Of a DNA stretch of 64,000 nt, positions 17,242 through 26,573 are shown piece by piece (within the stretch, counting starts at the first letter, position 1; every line of letters starts with the position of its first letter). Below the pieces are notes generated by a model. The model did no database searches. It was not told the origin of the DNA and saw only the letters and a list, made by a program, of their open reading frames with translations. The translations under genes and the position numbers were made by a program. The DNA comes from Thermoleophilaceae bacterium (GTDB lineage Bacteria > Actinomycetota > Thermoleophilia > Solirubrobacterales > Thermoleophilaceae): positions 1-64,000 of the forward strand of contig DASUWY010000041.1 of NCBI GenBank assembly GCA_036378175.1, in the 5' to 3' direction.

Positions 17242-18096
17242 GTGAGCCGCGCAGGCACATCGGCGCTGACCCTGTCCGAAGAGATCCGTCAGCGCTTCGA
17301 AGAATTTTCGCGTTCGCAGAAGGACGTGGGCCAGTACATCGTCGACCACCTCGACGAGGCCGCCTTCCAGACCGCCGAGGAGCTCGCCCGCCGCGCGTCC
17401 ACGTCGAGCTCGACCGTCGTGCGCTTCGCGCAGGCTCTCGGCTTCGAGGGCTTCCCCGAGCTTCAGGCGGCGGCGCGCGACGAGTACAGGCGCGCGCGTG
17501 AGTCGTCGAACGGGTCGGCACCCGAGCTCACCACGCAGCCGCTCTTCCCGATCGACCAGACCGACTTCGAGGCATCGCTCGCCGCGGACCACACGAACCT
17601 CGAGGACACCGCCCGCAAGATCGACCGCGACGAGGTGTTCGCCTCCATCGAGCTGATCTCGCGCGCGGAGCGCATCGTGCTCTGCGGCACCGACCAGATG
17701 GCGTTCTTCGCCTCCTACCTGCGCCACCTGCTGATGCTGCTCGACCTTCGCTGCGAGGTGGTGGCGAGCCCATCGCAGGAGGGCCTCGCGCGTCTCGGCC
17801 GCATCGACGAGAACACGCTCGTGATCGGCTTCTCGGCCGGCCGCCCGCATCCGCTCGTGGTGCGCGCGATGAAGCTCGCCCGCCATCGCAAGGCGGACAC
17901 GATCGCGATTGCCGACGCCACGCTCTCGGAGGTCGCCAAGCTTGCCGACCAGCGCCTCTACTACTCGTCGAACGGGCCCGCGTACGTCCGCTCGCACACG
18001 GCGCTGCTCAGCCTCATCCAGGCGCTCGCCTACGGCGTGTACGCGCTGGACGAGTCGGCATACGCCGACCGCATCAAGGCTTTCCGGCTGAAGTAG
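17242..18096 (+). CDS. MurR/RpiR-family transcriptional regulator
   Basis: A 284-residue regulator. The N-terminal HTH_6 domain has SQKDVGQYIVDHLDEAAFQTAEELARRASTSSSTVVRFAQALGF, split over residues 28-72. The C-terminal SIS domain (about 125-260) contains IVLCGTDQMAFFASYLRHLL and VIGFSAGRPHPLVVRAMKLA, the sugar-phosphate binding region. Such proteins control sugar use in response to a phosphosugar. GTG 17242 is the start. The preceding SDR gene is the most likely regulated neighbour. Confidence 0.87.
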   Translation: MSRAGTSALTLSEEIRQRFEEFSRSQKDVGQYIVDHLDEAAFQTAEELARRASTSSSTVVRFAQALGFEGFPELQAAARDEYRRARESSNGSAPELTTQPLFPIDQTDFEASLAADHTNLEDTARKIDRDEVFASIELISRAERIVLCGTDQMAFFASYLRHLLMLLDLRCEVVASPSQEGLARLGRIDENTLVIGFSAGRPHPLVVRAMKLARHRKADTIAIADATLSEVAKLADQRLYYSSNGPAYVRSHTALLSLIQALAYGVYALDESAYADRIKAFRLK

Positions 18097-18111
18097 GCCG
18101 ACGGAAGCAAT

Positions 18112-18152
18112 CGGGCCGCGAGGCCGCTTCCCACAAAGCGGCTGCTGGCCCG
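18112..18152 (+). terminator. GC-rich two-part hairpin after RpiR gene
   Basis: CGGGCC (18112-18117) pairs with GGCCCG (18147-18152), and inside it GCCGCTT (18123-18129) pairs with AAGCGGC (18136-18142). It lies between convergent genes with no T-run, so it may serve both strands. Confidence 0.55.
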
Positions 18153-18166
18153 ATCCGGCGCGCCGC

Positions 18167-18346
18167 CTACGCCGCCAGCAGGGTGAGCTCCAGGTCGCGC
18201 CGGCCGTCGGCCGGCTCCGGCCAGCCCACCACCGCCAGGCCGCAGCCGCAGCTGCATGCCAGCGCCTCGATCTCCTCGATCGGTCCGTGGGCCTCGTACA
18301 GCGCCGTGCAGGCGTCGTCGGAGCAGATGAGAAGGGCACGCACCAC
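18167..18346 (-). CDS. 59-residue Cys-rich small protein
   Basis: A short frame that reads as a real protein: VRALLICSDDACTALYEAHGP, then EEIEALACSCGCGLAVVGW, ending RRDLELTLLAA. Four or five cysteines in C-x4-C and C-x-C-x-C arrangements suggest a small metal-binding (zinc-ribbon-like) fold. I recall similar short proteins in Thermoleophilia, without known function. Start is GTG 18346 or the next GTG at 18343; no clear ribosome site is seen. It is convergent with the RpiR gene and divergent from the membrane-protein gene. Confidence 0.6.
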   Translation of the reverse strand: MVRALLICSDDACTALYEAHGPIEEIEALACSCGCGLAVVGWPEPADGRRDLELTLLAA

Positions 18347-18441
18347 TGCGAGAGAGGGTGCGTCCGTGCCCGGACAGAACCACGCGGAGAGGGGTTGGCT
18401 TGCGCTTGGAGAAAGGGAAAAGCGGGCATACCGACGACCTC

Positions 18442-18870
18442 ATGCCGCGACCGCGCTCCAAGACCTTCATCCGCCAGCTGCGGCTCGCCGCGGTGTGCGC
18501 CGTGCTGTACGGGCTCGCGGCCGCTCTCACGATGCCCGGCGTGTGGCCGCTGATGCCGTTTCCGGCAACGGGACCGGTGGAGATTGCGGCGGTGCTCGGC
18601 TTCGTGTTCGGCCTGCTCACCCGGCGCGCCTGGACGCTTGCGTTGCCGCTCACGGCACTCGTGGCGCTCGACCCGCCCCAGAGCGGCGTCGGCGGCGCGA
18701 TCATCGCGACGCTCGTGATCTGGCCGTTCTCGGCAGCCGGCTCGGCGCTCGGCATCGGGCTCGGTCGCGCGCTCCAGCGACAGATGCTCCGGCGCACCCT
18801 CCGCGCGGCGCAGACGCGCGAACGTGTGCAGAAGCAACGCTCCGTGCCGGTGGGCGCCGCCGGTCTGTAG
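18442..18870 (+). CDS. Small membrane protein of unknown function
   Basis: A 142-residue protein from ATG 18442, with about three hydrophobic segments (LAAVCAVLYGLAAALTM, PVEIAAVLGFVFGLLT, GGAIIATLVIWPFSAAGSAL). A basic C-terminal tail rich in Arg and Gln follows. The frame is open further upstream; a TTG near 18400 preceded by GGAGAGG is an equally good start and would add about 15 residues. No family recognised. It precedes pdxS by 59 bases. Confidence 0.6.
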   Translation: MPRPRSKTFIRQLRLAAVCAVLYGLAAALTMPGVWPLMPFPATGPVEIAAVLGFVFGLLTRRAWTLALPLTALVALDPPQSGVGGAIIATLVIWPFSAAGSALGIGLGRALQRQMLRRTLRAAQTRERVQKQRSVPVGAAGL

Positions 18871-18929
18871 CTCATTCCGCCCTTGTATTACGGACCCAGC
18901 CGCGGGCGGCTGGATAACATGATCAGGCG

Positions 18930-19814
18930 ATGAGGGAAAGCGGCACATTCCGCGTGAAGTCCGGCCTCGCCGAGATGCTCAAGGGCGGCGTGATCATGGA
19001 CGTGGTCACCGCCGATCAGGCGCGCATCGCCGAGTCGGCGGGCGCCGCCGCGGTGATGGCTCTCGAGCGTGTGCCGGCCGACATTCGCGCGGCCGGCGGC
19101 GTGGCCCGCATGGCCGACCCGTCGAAGATCGAGGAGATCCAGGCCGCGGTCACCATCCCGGTGATGGCGAAGGCGCGCATCGGCCACCTCGTCGAGGCGC
19201 AGGTGCTCGAGGCGCTCGAGGTCGACTACATCGACGAGTCCGAGGTGCTCACGCCGGCCGACGAGGCCAACCACATCGACAAGTGGAAGTTCAAGGTGCC
19301 GTTCGTCTGCGGCGCCACCAACCTGGGCGAGGCACTCCGGCGCATCGCCGAGGGCGCGGCCATGATCCGCACCAAGGGCGAGGCCGGCACCGGCAACGTC
19401 GTGGAAGCAGTGCGCCACATGCGCACGATCATGGGCGAGATCCGCCGGCTCAGCTCGATGGACGAGGCCGAGCTGCCCACCGCCGCGAAGAACCTGCAGT
19501 CGCCGCTCGAGCTCGTGCGCATGGTCGCCGAGAAGGGTGGCCTGCCGGTGGTGAACTTCTCGGCAGGCGGCATCGCCACACCGGCGGACGCCGCGCTGAT
19601 GATGCAGCTCGGCGCGGAGGGCGTGTTCGTCGGCTCCGGCATCTTCAAGTCGGAGGACCCCGAGCGCACGGCCGCCGCGATCGTGGAGGCCACCACCCAT
19701 TACGACGACCCGGAGCGCGTGGCGGGCGCGTCGCGCAATCTCGGCGCCCCGATGAGCGGCATCGAGATCTCCGAGCTCGGCGAGCAGGGCCTCATCCAGC
19801 ATCGCGGCTGGTAA
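18930..19814 (+). CDS. pdxS: Pyridoxal 5'-phosphate synthase, lyase subunit PdxS
   Basis: Makes PLP from ribose 5-phosphate, glyceraldehyde 3-phosphate and ammonia delivered by PdxT. The 294-residue length is normal. Highly conserved stretches are seen: [20 protein letters not shown], the Schiff-base lysine in VMAKARIGH, the second lysine in [12 protein letters not shown], and the phosphate loop [15 protein letters not shown]. PdxT follows after six bases, forming the usual operon of the deoxyxylulose-independent route. The position ahead of yebC/ruvCAB is the actinobacterial order, although other genes now intervene. Confidence 0.98.
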   Translation: MRESGTFRVKSGLAEMLKGGVIMDVVTADQARIAESAGAAAVMALERVPADIRAAGGVARMADPSKIEEIQAAVTIPVMAKARIGHLVEAQVLEALEVDYIDESEVLTPADEANHIDKWKFKVPFVCGATNLGEALRRIAEGAAMIRTKGEAGTGNVVEAVRHMRTIMGEIRRLSSMDEAELPTAAKNLQSPLELVRMVAEKGGLPVVNFSAGGIATPADAALMMQLGAEGVFVGSGIFKSEDPERTAAAIVEATTHYDDPERVAGASRNLGAPMSGIEISELGEQGLIQHRGW

Positions 19815-19820
19815 CCACCT

Positions 19821-20378
19821 GTGGTCGTAGGCGTTCTCGCCATCCAGGGCGACTTCGAAGCCCACGCGGGCATGCTCGTGCGCCTGGGCGCCGAGGCACG
19901 CATCGTTCGCACGCCGGCCGACCTCGACGGGCTTGACGCGATCGTGATCCCAGGTGGCGAGTCCACCACGATGACGCTCGGCATCGAGCGCGAGGGGCTG
20001 GCGGAGCCGCTGCGCGAGCTGGTGAGCTCAGGCGTGCCCACCCTCGGCACGTGCGCGGGCCTGATCATGCTCGACCGCGACCACCTCGGTCTGCTCGACG
20101 TGAGCGCCCGCCGCAACGCGTTCGGCAGGCAGGTGCAGAGCTTCGAGGCGGACGTGGAGCTGAATGGCTTGGGCGACACTGGGCCGCTCCGTGCGGTATT
20201 CATCCGTGCACCGTGGGTAGACGAATACGGGGAGGACGTCGAAGTGCTGGCTGAGATCGAAGGACATCCCGTGGCCGTGCGCCAGGGCAACATCCTGGCG
20301 GTGGCATTCCATCCCGAGCTCACGGACGACGAACGCGTCCATGCATGGCTCGTCGAGCAAGTGAGGCAGCACGCATGA
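19821..20378 (+). CDS. pdxT: Pyridoxal 5'-phosphate synthase, glutaminase subunit PdxT
   Basis: Class I glutamine amidotransferase of 185 residues that feeds ammonia to PdxS. It starts VVGVLAIQGDFEAHAGML and has PGGESTTM, the nucleophile cysteine in LGTCAGLIML, and a His/Glu pair in AFHPELTDD. GTG 19821 is the start, six bases after pdxS. Its TGA overlaps the ATG of the aminopeptidase (ATGA), so the three genes are probably co-transcribed. Confidence 0.97.
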   Translation: MVVGVLAIQGDFEAHAGMLVRLGAEARIVRTPADLDGLDAIVIPGGESTTMTLGIEREGLAEPLRELVSSGVPTLGTCAGLIMLDRDHLGLLDVSARRNAFGRQVQSFEADVELNGLGDTGPLRAVFIRAPWVDEYGEDVEVLAEIEGHPVAVRQGNILAVAFHPELTDDERVHAWLVEQVRQHA

Positions 20379-21487
20379 AGGACCAGCGCGCGGAAGCGCT
20401 AGCCCAGATACTCGTTCGTTACTCGACCAAGGTGAAGAAGGGCGAGACCGTGGTCGTGCAGGGATCCACCACCGCGGAGCCGCTCGTGCAGGCGGTATAC
20501 GAGGAGATCCTGCGAGCCGGCGGCTTCCCGGTAGTGCAGATGTCCCCGGAGGGCGCCGCCGCGGCGTTCTACGAGCTGGCGAGCGACGAGCAGCTCGAAT
20601 GGATTCCGCCCACCGCCGCATGGGCCGTGCAGGAGGCCGACGTGCGCATCGCAATCCTCGGCGACGCGAACACGCGCGACCTGTCACAGGTCGATCCCAA
20701 GAAGCAGGCGAAGGCGCAGAAGGCGCGCAAGCACCTGATGGAGACGTCCATGGAGCGCAGCGCGTCCGGCGACTATCGCTGGGCGCTCACGCTGTTCCCC
20801 ACGCACGCCTACGCGAGCGAGGCGGGAATGTCGCTCGCCGCGTACGAGGACTTCTACTACGGCGCGTGTCTCGCCACCGACCCCGAGCCCGTCACCGCGT
20901 GGCAGCGGCAGTCCGATCTCGTCCGGCGTCTCGCGGACTGGATCGCCGGCAAGGAGGAGGTGCACATCCAGGCTCCCGGCACCGACATCAAGCTCGGTGT
21001 TGCCGGCCGCAACTGGATCCCGTGCGTGGGCGATCGCAACATGCCCGACGGCGAGTTCTTCACCGGCCCCGTGGAGGACGCGGTGGACGGGGAGATCAGC
21101 TTCTCGTTCCCAGCGGTGTACGGCGGCCGCGAGGTGTCGGGCGTGATGCTGCGCTTCGAGGGCGGCAAGGTGGTCGACGCGAGCGCCGAGCGCGGCGAGC
21201 CGTTCCTGCACGAGATGCTCGACACCGACGCCGGCGCCCGCCACCTGGGCGAGCTCGGCATCGGCACGAACTACGGAATCACCACCGGCACCCGCGAGAT
21301 CCTGCTCGACGAGAAGATCGGCGGCACCGTGCACATGGCCATTGGGATGTCGTATCCCGAGTCGGGTGGCACGAACTCATCCGCCGTGCACTGGGACATG
21401 GTGTGCGACCTGCGGCAGGGCGGCAGCATCACCGTTGACGGTGAGGAGCTGCAGCGCGACGGCGAATTTCTGGTGACCGGTCACTAG
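20375..21487 (+). CDS. M29 family aminopeptidase
   Basis: Predicted metallo-aminopeptidase (aminopeptidase T / AmpS type) of 370 residues. The N-terminal domain has LVRYSTKVKKGETVVVQGS. The metal-binding C-terminal half has MPDGEFFTGPVEDAVDG, GARHLGELGIGTN and HMAIGMSYPESGG, carrying the expected Glu and His ligands. GAGG at 20363-20366 precedes ATG 20375, which overlaps the pdxT stop. The link to vitamin B6 synthesis is positional only. Confidence 0.9.
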   Translation: MKDQRAEALAQILVRYSTKVKKGETVVVQGSTTAEPLVQAVYEEILRAGGFPVVQMSPEGAAAAFYELASDEQLEWIPPTAAWAVQEADVRIAILGDANTRDLSQVDPKKQAKAQKARKHLMETSMERSASGDYRWALTLFPTHAYASEAGMSLAAYEDFYYGACLATDPEPVTAWQRQSDLVRRLADWIAGKEEVHIQAPGTDIKLGVAGRNWIPCVGDRNMPDGEFFTGPVEDAVDGEISFSFPAVYGGREVSGVMLRFEGGKVVDASAERGEPFLHEMLDTDAGARHLGELGIGTNYGITTGTREILLDEKIGGTVHMAIGMSYPESGGTNSSAVHWDMVCDLRQGGSITVDGEELQRDGEFLVTGH

Positions 21488-22291
21488 TCACCTCGAAGCC
21501 GCCGCGCGGTACTGGGCGAAATCAGGCTGGCGCTTCTCCGCGAAGGCGGTGACGCCCTCCCGCGCCTCGTCGGAATCGAGGAACGCGTTGAGGCCTGAGA
21601 AGGCCACGGCTCCCAGGCCCGCGAGGTGCTCGGTGTCGGCGTTGAAGGATTGCTTCAGGAAGCGCAGGGCGGTGGGGGAGAGCTGCATGATCTCGTCGGC
21701 CCAGCGGCGCACCTCGTCGTGGAGCTCGGCGGCCGGCACGACCCTGTTCACGAGGCCCCAGCGCTCGGCGGTCTCCGCGTCATAGCGCCGGCAGAGGAAC
21801 CAGATCTCGCGGGCGCGCTTCTCGCCGACGGCGCGCGCCAGGTAGCCGGTGCCGAAGCCGGCGTCGAACGAGCCCACGCGCGGGCCGTTCTGCCCGAACA
21901 CCGCGGTGTCGGCGGCGATGGTGAGGTCGCAGAGCACGTGCAGCACGTGACCGCCGCCGATGGCGTAGCCATTCACCGCCGCGATCACGGGCTTCGGGAT
22001 CTCGCGCACGAGCCGGTGGAGGCGCTCGACCTCGAAGAGCCCGGACAGCGACGGCCCGTAGTCGCCCGTCTCGGCGCGCTGCTTCTGGTCGCCGCCCGTG
22101 CAGAAGGCGCGGTCGCCCGCGCCGGTGAGGCACACCACGCCCACGTTCGCGTCCGCCCACGCGCTCGTGAAGCAGTGGATCAGCTCGTCCACGGTGCGCG
22201 CGCGGAACGCGTTCATGCGATCCGTGCGGTCGATCGTTATCCACGCGAGTCCGTTGTCCACCTCGTAACGCACGTCGGTCAGCTCCTGCAT
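21488..22291 (-). CDS. Crotonase-fold hydrolase, BadI/MenB-like
   Basis: A 267-residue crotonase-superfamily protein. Motifs DRAFCTGGDQ, NGYAIGGGHVLHVLCDLTIAA and GSFDAGFGTGYLARAVGEKRA belong to the group containing MenB and BadI. From memory, start and end (MNAFR; SPTALRFLKQSFNADTEHLAG; AREGVTAFAEKRQPDF) are closer to BadI, 2-ketocyclohexanecarboxyl-CoA hydrolase. It is divergent from a BadH-like SDR 50 bases away, which supports the ring-cleavage reading. MenB (menaquinone synthesis) cannot be excluded without alignment, but no other men genes are nearby. Confidence 0.75.
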   Translation of the reverse strand: MQELTDVRYEVDNGLAWITIDRTDRMNAFRARTVDELIHCFTSAWADANVGVVCLTGAGDRAFCTGGDQKQRAETGDYGPSLSGLFEVERLHRLVREIPKPVIAAVNGYAIGGGHVLHVLCDLTIAADTAVFGQNGPRVGSFDAGFGTGYLARAVGEKRAREIWFLCRRYDAETAERWGLVNRVVPAAELHDEVRRWADEIMQLSPTALRFLKQSFNADTEHLAGLGAVAFSGLNAFLDSDEAREGVTAFAEKRQPDFAQYRAAASR

Positions 22292-22341
22292 CTGGCTCCT
22301 CTCGCTGGTCGGGACGATGGGCGGCTACGCTACCCGCGCCC

Positions 22342-23088
22342 GTGGGGGAGCAGAGGTCAGACAGGGTTGCGTTCGTCACCGGGGCCGCGCAGGGCATCGG
22401 CCGGGCGATAGCGCTCGCGCTGGCAGATGACGGACGCCGCGTGGTGGTGGGTGATCTCCAGGCGGACGCGGCGCAGACCACCGCCGCGGACGCCGGCGGG
22501 ATCGCCGTGGCCATCGACGTGACTGACGCCGCCTCGGTCACCGCCGCCGTGGAGCGGGCGGAGGCGGAGCTCGGCCCGGTCGAGATCCTCGTGAACAACG
22601 CCGGCTGGGACGAACTGCGGCCGTTCGTGGACACCGACGAGATGTTCTGGGACCGTGTGATCGACGTGAACTTCAAGGGCTGCCTGCGCATGACCCATGC
22701 GCTCCTGCCGGGAATGATCGAGCGCGGCTTCGGCCGCATCGTGAACATCGGCTCCGACGCGGGGCGGGTGGGTTCGTCCCACGAGTCGGTCTACTCGGGC
22801 GCGAAGGGCGGCGTGATCGCGTTCACCAAGACGATCGCGCGCGAGGCGGCCCGCGCCGGGGTGACCGCCAACGTCGTCTGCCCCGGGCCCACGCGAACGC
22901 CGCTGCTCGAGGGCATGGCGAAGACCGGCGGGGAGAAGTTGGTGACGTCGCTCGAGCGCGCGGTGCCGATGCGGCGCCTCGGCGAGCCGGAGGACGTGGC
23001 CGCGGCGGTGGCGTTCCTGGCGAGCGAGCGCGCCGGCTACATAACGGGCCAGACGCTGTCCGTCAGCGGCGGCCTGACCATGGCGTGA
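22342..23088 (+). CDS. SDR dehydrogenase, BadH-like
   Basis: A 248-residue classical SDR with GAAQGIG, NNAGWDELRPF, RIVNIGSDAGRVGSS, YSGAK and GYITGQTLSVSGGLTMA. The segments NNAGWD, SDAGRVGSS and ITGQ.LSVSGGLTM recall BadH, the 2-hydroxycyclohexanecarboxyl-CoA dehydrogenase of Rhodopseudomonas. Paired with the BadI-like gene it could oxidise a hydroxyacyl-CoA ring, which the hydrolase then opens. The GTG start at 22342 follows a 50-base divergent promoter region. BadE/BadD-like ring dehydrogenases are not in the window. Confidence 0.78.
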   Translation: MGEQRSDRVAFVTGAAQGIGRAIALALADDGRRVVVGDLQADAAQTTAADAGGIAVAIDVTDAASVTAAVERAEAELGPVEILVNNAGWDELRPFVDTDEMFWDRVIDVNFKGCLRMTHALLPGMIERGFGRIVNIGSDAGRVGSSHESVYSGAKGGVIAFTKTIAREAARAGVTANVVCPGPTRTPLLEGMAKTGGEKLVTSLERAVPMRRLGEPEDVAAAVAFLASERAGYITGQTLSVSGGLTMA

Positions 23089-23191
23089 AAACGCGCTAGC
23101 GGCTGCGCGCCCAGTTGCGCGAAGTGCCATGACCTTTCCGGCTGCCGCGCGTTGAGAGGAGTGGAAGCCGACAAAGGGAGGCACTTCACAC

Positions 23192-23593
23192 ATGAAAATC
23201 AATCGCACGATCGCCGCCGCGGCCGCAACACTCACGCTGGCCGCCGTTCCGGCGCTCGCGCTCGCCAACTCAGGCAACGGCAACGGGCCGCCGTCGTGGG
23301 CCAACAACCACCAGGGCACCAGCGGCACCACCGGGCCGACCGGCACAACGGGCCCGCAGGGCCACGCGTATGGCTTCTTCTGCCAGGGCGAGAGCAAGAA
23401 GCACGTGGCCGGCACGCCGGGCACGCCGTTCAGCAAGTGCGTGCATGACATGAAGGCGCTTGCGAACGGCTCGGCCACGAATCCGCACGCGGCGTGCAAG
23501 AACGAGAGCAAGAAGCACGTGAAGGGGCATAAGGGCACGCCCTACAGCGTTTGCGTGTCCGGCGCGAAGAAGCTGCTGAAGAGTCAGAGCTAA
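23192..23593 (+). CDS. Secreted protein with collagen-like stretch and duplicated Cys motif
   Basis: A 133-residue exported protein. Residues 1-25 are a signal peptide (MKINRTIAAAAATLTLAAVP ... ALA). A flexible Gly/Thr/Pro segment (GTSGTTGPTGTTGPQG) follows. Two copies of a roughly 30-residue unit come next: C-x2-ESKKHVAGTPGTPFSKCV and C-x-NESKKHVKGHKGTPYSVCV, each with two cysteines and ending in a Lys-Leu helix. Function unknown; a disulfide-stabilised repeat is likely outside the cell. A GGGAGG ribosome site lies about 11 bases before ATG 23192. Confidence 0.8.
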   Translation: MKINRTIAAAAATLTLAAVPALALANSGNGNGPPSWANNHQGTSGTTGPTGTTGPQGHAYGFFCQGESKKHVAGTPGTPFSKCVHDMKALANGSATNPHAACKNESKKHVKGHKGTPYSVCVSGAKKLLKSQS

Positions 23594-26524
23594 CTAGCGC
23601 AGACGGAAGCTCGTGAGGTTCCGTCCGGAACGGAGCCTCTCCGTCAGGCCAGTGGAGTCGACGGCGCGCGACTGGACGTTCCAGGTGCCCCGGGGGAGCA
23701 GGTGGGGCACCCGGAGCGTCCAGCGCAGGCTGTCCGTCACCCGCGCCTTCAGGTAGAACGGCCGGCGGCAGGAGCGGCGCATGAGATGGGAACCACGCGC
23801 CAGCCACAGGCACCTGCCGCGGCCGATCGAGCGTGACGCCGCCACCCGCACCTGCGCGACCGGCCCGTTGTCCTGGACAGTGCCGGCGATCAGGTGCACC
23901 TTCCGCCTGAGGTTCACGCCGAATGGTTCCCCGATCAGCGAGCTCGGCGGCAGGTTCAGGCCGGTGGTGACCTCGGACACGGCGCCGGTGGACAGGTCGC
24001 GCCGGTAGATACGCGGGTGCGTGCTCGGCGCATCGCCGGGCACCACGTCGCTCGCCTGTGACGAGAAGGCGACGTAGCGGCCGTCGGCGCTGATATCGCC
24101 CTGGCTGCTCGGTCCCGCGAGCGGCGTGCCGTCGGGATGGGTTGACACCATGGTCGTCCCGCCGGTGCTGATGTTGCGGGCGAACACGTCAGCCGTGCCG
24201 TTCGTGTCGCCCAGGACCAGGTTCGACGCGTTCGACGTGAACACGGCCACGTTGCCGTCGGCCGAGATCGAGCCGGCGGTGGAGTCGCCGCTCGCGCCCG
24301 AGCCGTCCTTGCCCTGACTCACGAGCGCGACGGCGCCCGTGACCATGTCCTTGCGGAACACGTCGATGGTGCGGCCGTCGAGGCCGCCGCCGAGGAGGTC
24401 GGTGGCGTCCGAGTCGAATACGACGTAGCGGCCGTCCGCAGAGATCTTCGGGTTCATCCCGCTGCCGTCGGAGCTCAGCGCGCCGGGCGGCACGTCCACG
24501 AGCCTCGTCTCGCCGGTCACCATGTCGCGCCAGTAAACGCCCGCCCGAGTGCCGTCCCCCGGCACGAGACCCCCCGCATCGCTCGTGAACGCGATGTAGC
24601 GCCCATCGGCCGAGATCGATGGCTCGGCGGAGCTGCCCACCGTGTTCACGGTGTCCGCGATGGGCATGGACACACGCGCCACGTTGCCGGTGAGCATGTC
24701 GCACTCGTACACGTCCGGCTGGAGGTCGTTGTCGCCGCCGGCGAGGTCTGTGGCGCGAGAGCTGTACGCGACGAAGCGGCCGTCGGCGCTGATCACCGGA
24801 TCGCCCGAGTCGGCATTGCCCGCCCGGCAGGCGCGCACGTGCGTGCCCGTGAGCAGGTCCTCCCGGAAGATCGCGTACGCCGGCACGTGCCCATTGAGGT
24901 CCGACGTATTGCTGGCGAACACGAGGAACCGGCCGTCGGCGCTGAGCCCGCCCCCCGGCCCGTTCCGCAGCCGCCCGCCGCGCGCAGCCGGGCGGCCCGA
25001 CCGCAGCCCATCGCCGGCACGCGTGGTACCGGCGACCAGATCCCGGACGAACGGATCCGTACGAGCGCCATTGGCATCGCCCCGGATCAGATTCGAAGCA
25101 TCCGAGGAAAAAGCGACCTTCGAGCCATCAGCAGAGATGGAGGGCGCAGTAGATCCACCATCAGCAGCAGCAGGCGACAGAACAACAGCCCTGCGACCTG
25201 CCGCTTGCGACCTGCGACCCGTACGCGCAGCCAGCACCGCTGCAGGCAACGAGGCCGTGACACCCGGAGGCCAGATCTCGGACGAAGGCCGGAAGAAGTG
25301 CCCGAAGTCCGCCTGGTGGAACTGGCTCGTGAACGCCTCGCAGCCGCGATACACCGCCCGCCGCGCCGGGTTGATCGCCACCACGTCGAAGCCGCGGCCG
25401 CAGTCTACGTACGCGCGGCCGTTCGGATCGCTCGTGTCCCCGCCGAGCAGGTTGATGATGTCGTTGCCCGCTCCGGCGCGGATGGTGTCGCCGTCATAGG
25501 CGCCCTCGATCAGGTCGTCGCCCGGGCCACCCACCATCAGGTCGCTGCCGGAGCCGCCCTGCAGCTCGTCGTTCCCCGGCGGACCCGCGTTCGGCGAGCG
25601 GGCGTCTCCGTAGAGGCGGTCGTCCCCAGAGCGGCCCGCGAGGCGGTCGCTGCCCGATCCACCCATCAGAAGGTCGTTGCCGGGCGTCGAGCCGTCGCCC
25701 TCGAGCTCGTCGTTTCCACCTCCGCCGAACAGCCGGTCGTCGCCGCCCTTGCCCTCCAGGAAGTCGTTCCCGCCGCCTCCCGCGAGCGTGTCGCCCGTCG
25801 AGTGACCGAGGATCTGGTGAAGGGGGAAGGCGGCCGTGGGATCGGTGTTGATGATGTGCTCGCAACCGGCGGACGGCGGGATGGACGCGTCGGCGCGGCC
25901 GGTGGAGAGGCGATCGGGGGAGGAGCGGCGGACGCGGTAGACGGTGTCGTTCCCGGGACCGCAGTCGAAGGTGTCGCGGTTCGGCCCGCCGTAGAGCACA
26001 TCGTCGCCGGGGCCGGCGTAGAGGTGGTCGCTGCCGGAGCCGCCGATCAGCACGTCATTGCCCGTGCCGCCGAAGAGGTTGTCGCCGCCGCGGCCGCCCG
26101 CGACGATGTCGTTCCCCGGCCCGCCGTAGAGATGCTCCTTCACGCCGAAGCGCAGCTCGCGCAGCGTGTCGTCGCCGAGGCCGCCGTAGAGGGTGTCGGA
26201 GTCGTCCCCGCCGTCGAGGTAGTCGCCGCCGCGCTCACCCAGCAGCTCGTCGTTCCCGGGGCCGCCCGCGAGGGTGTCGCCGAACTCCGAGCCGACCACG
26301 GTGTCGTGACCGTTCTCGCCGAAGAAGCTGATGGGTCCGGGACTGCCGGAGAAGACCGCGTCGTCGCCCTCGTCGGTGCCGCAGGTCGGGCCGCCGGGCG
26401 TGCTCGGCACGTCGCTCGAGAGCTCGATTCCGCAGGCCGAGTGGTAGCCGCCGGCCGCGCTCGCCGTGGCGGGCGCGATTGCCGCCGCGAGCAGCGAAAT
26501 CAGCACTAGGTGGCGCACCTGCAC
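23594..26524 (-). CDS. Large secreted RTX-repeat plus TolB-like propeller protein
   Basis: About 976 residues from GTG 26524 (GTG 26518 also possible); the frame extends upstream, but homology and the signal peptide ([21 protein letters not shown]) favour this start. Residues about 55-350 carry glycine/aspartate nonapeptides of the RTX type ([40 protein letters not shown]), which bind calcium outside the cell. Residues about 460-840 hold roughly seven propeller units of the form [14 protein letters not shown]...VPGD. The last 100 residues are a beta domain. RTX proteins in Gram-negatives use type I secretion; here an N-terminal signal suggests Sec export. Function unknown, perhaps calcium-dependent adhesion or an enzyme-less surface protein. 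Confidence 0.82.
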   Translation of the reverse strand: MQVRHLVLISLLAAAIAPATASAAGGYHSACGIELSSDVPSTPGGPTCGTDEGDDAVFSGSPGPISFFGENGHDTVVGSEFGDTLAGGPGNDELLGERGGDYLDGGDDSDTLYGGLGDDTLRELRFGVKEHLYGGPGNDIVAGGRGGDNLFGGTGNDVLIGGSGSDHLYAGPGDDVLYGGPNRDTFDCGPGNDTVYRVRRSSPDRLSTGRADASIPPSAGCEHIINTDPTAAFPLHQILGHSTGDTLAGGGGNDFLEGKGGDDRLFGGGGNDELEGDGSTPGNDLLMGGSGSDRLAGRSGDDRLYGDARSPNAGPPGNDELQGGSGSDLMVGGPGDDLIEGAYDGDTIRAGAGNDIINLLGGDTSDPNGRAYVDCGRGFDVVAINPARRAVYRGCEAFTSQFHQADFGHFFRPSSEIWPPGVTASLPAAVLAARTGRRSQAAGRRAVVLSPAAADGGSTAPSISADGSKVAFSSDASNLIRGDANGARTDPFVRDLVAGTTRAGDGLRSGRPAARGGRLRNGPGGGLSADGRFLVFASNTSDLNGHVPAYAIFREDLLTGTHVRACRAGNADSGDPVISADGRFVAYSSRATDLAGGDNDLQPDVYECDMLTGNVARVSMPIADTVNTVGSSAEPSISADGRYIAFTSDAGGLVPGDGTRAGVYWRDMVTGETRLVDVPPGALSSDGSGMNPKISADGRYVVFDSDATDLLGGGLDGRTIDVFRKDMVTGAVALVSQGKDGSGASGDSTAGSISADGNVAVFTSNASNLVLGDTNGTADVFARNISTGGTTMVSTHPDGTPLAGPSSQGDISADGRYVAFSSQASDVVPGDAPSTHPRIYRRDLSTGAVSEVTTGLNLPPSSLIGEPFGVNLRRKVHLIAGTVQDNGPVAQVRVAASRSIGRGRCLWLARGSHLMRRSCRRPFYLKARVTDSLRWTLRVPHLLPRGTWNVQSRAVDSTGLTERLRSGRNLTSFRLR

Positions 26525-26573
26525 TCGAACCCACCACGGCCCGCCGAGGATCGGTCCTCCTAAACTCCTGTTC

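Noticed and set aside
16402-18948. 848-residue open frame on the minus strand
   Set aside because: It runs antisense to the SDR, RpiR and other recognised genes; composition is low-complexity Arg/His/Ala as expected for a high-GC shadow frame.
21488-22291. Firm assignment as menaquinone enzyme MenB
   Set aside because: Shared crotonase motifs exist, but the end regions and the divergent BadH-like neighbour fit BadI better; left as BadI/MenB-like.
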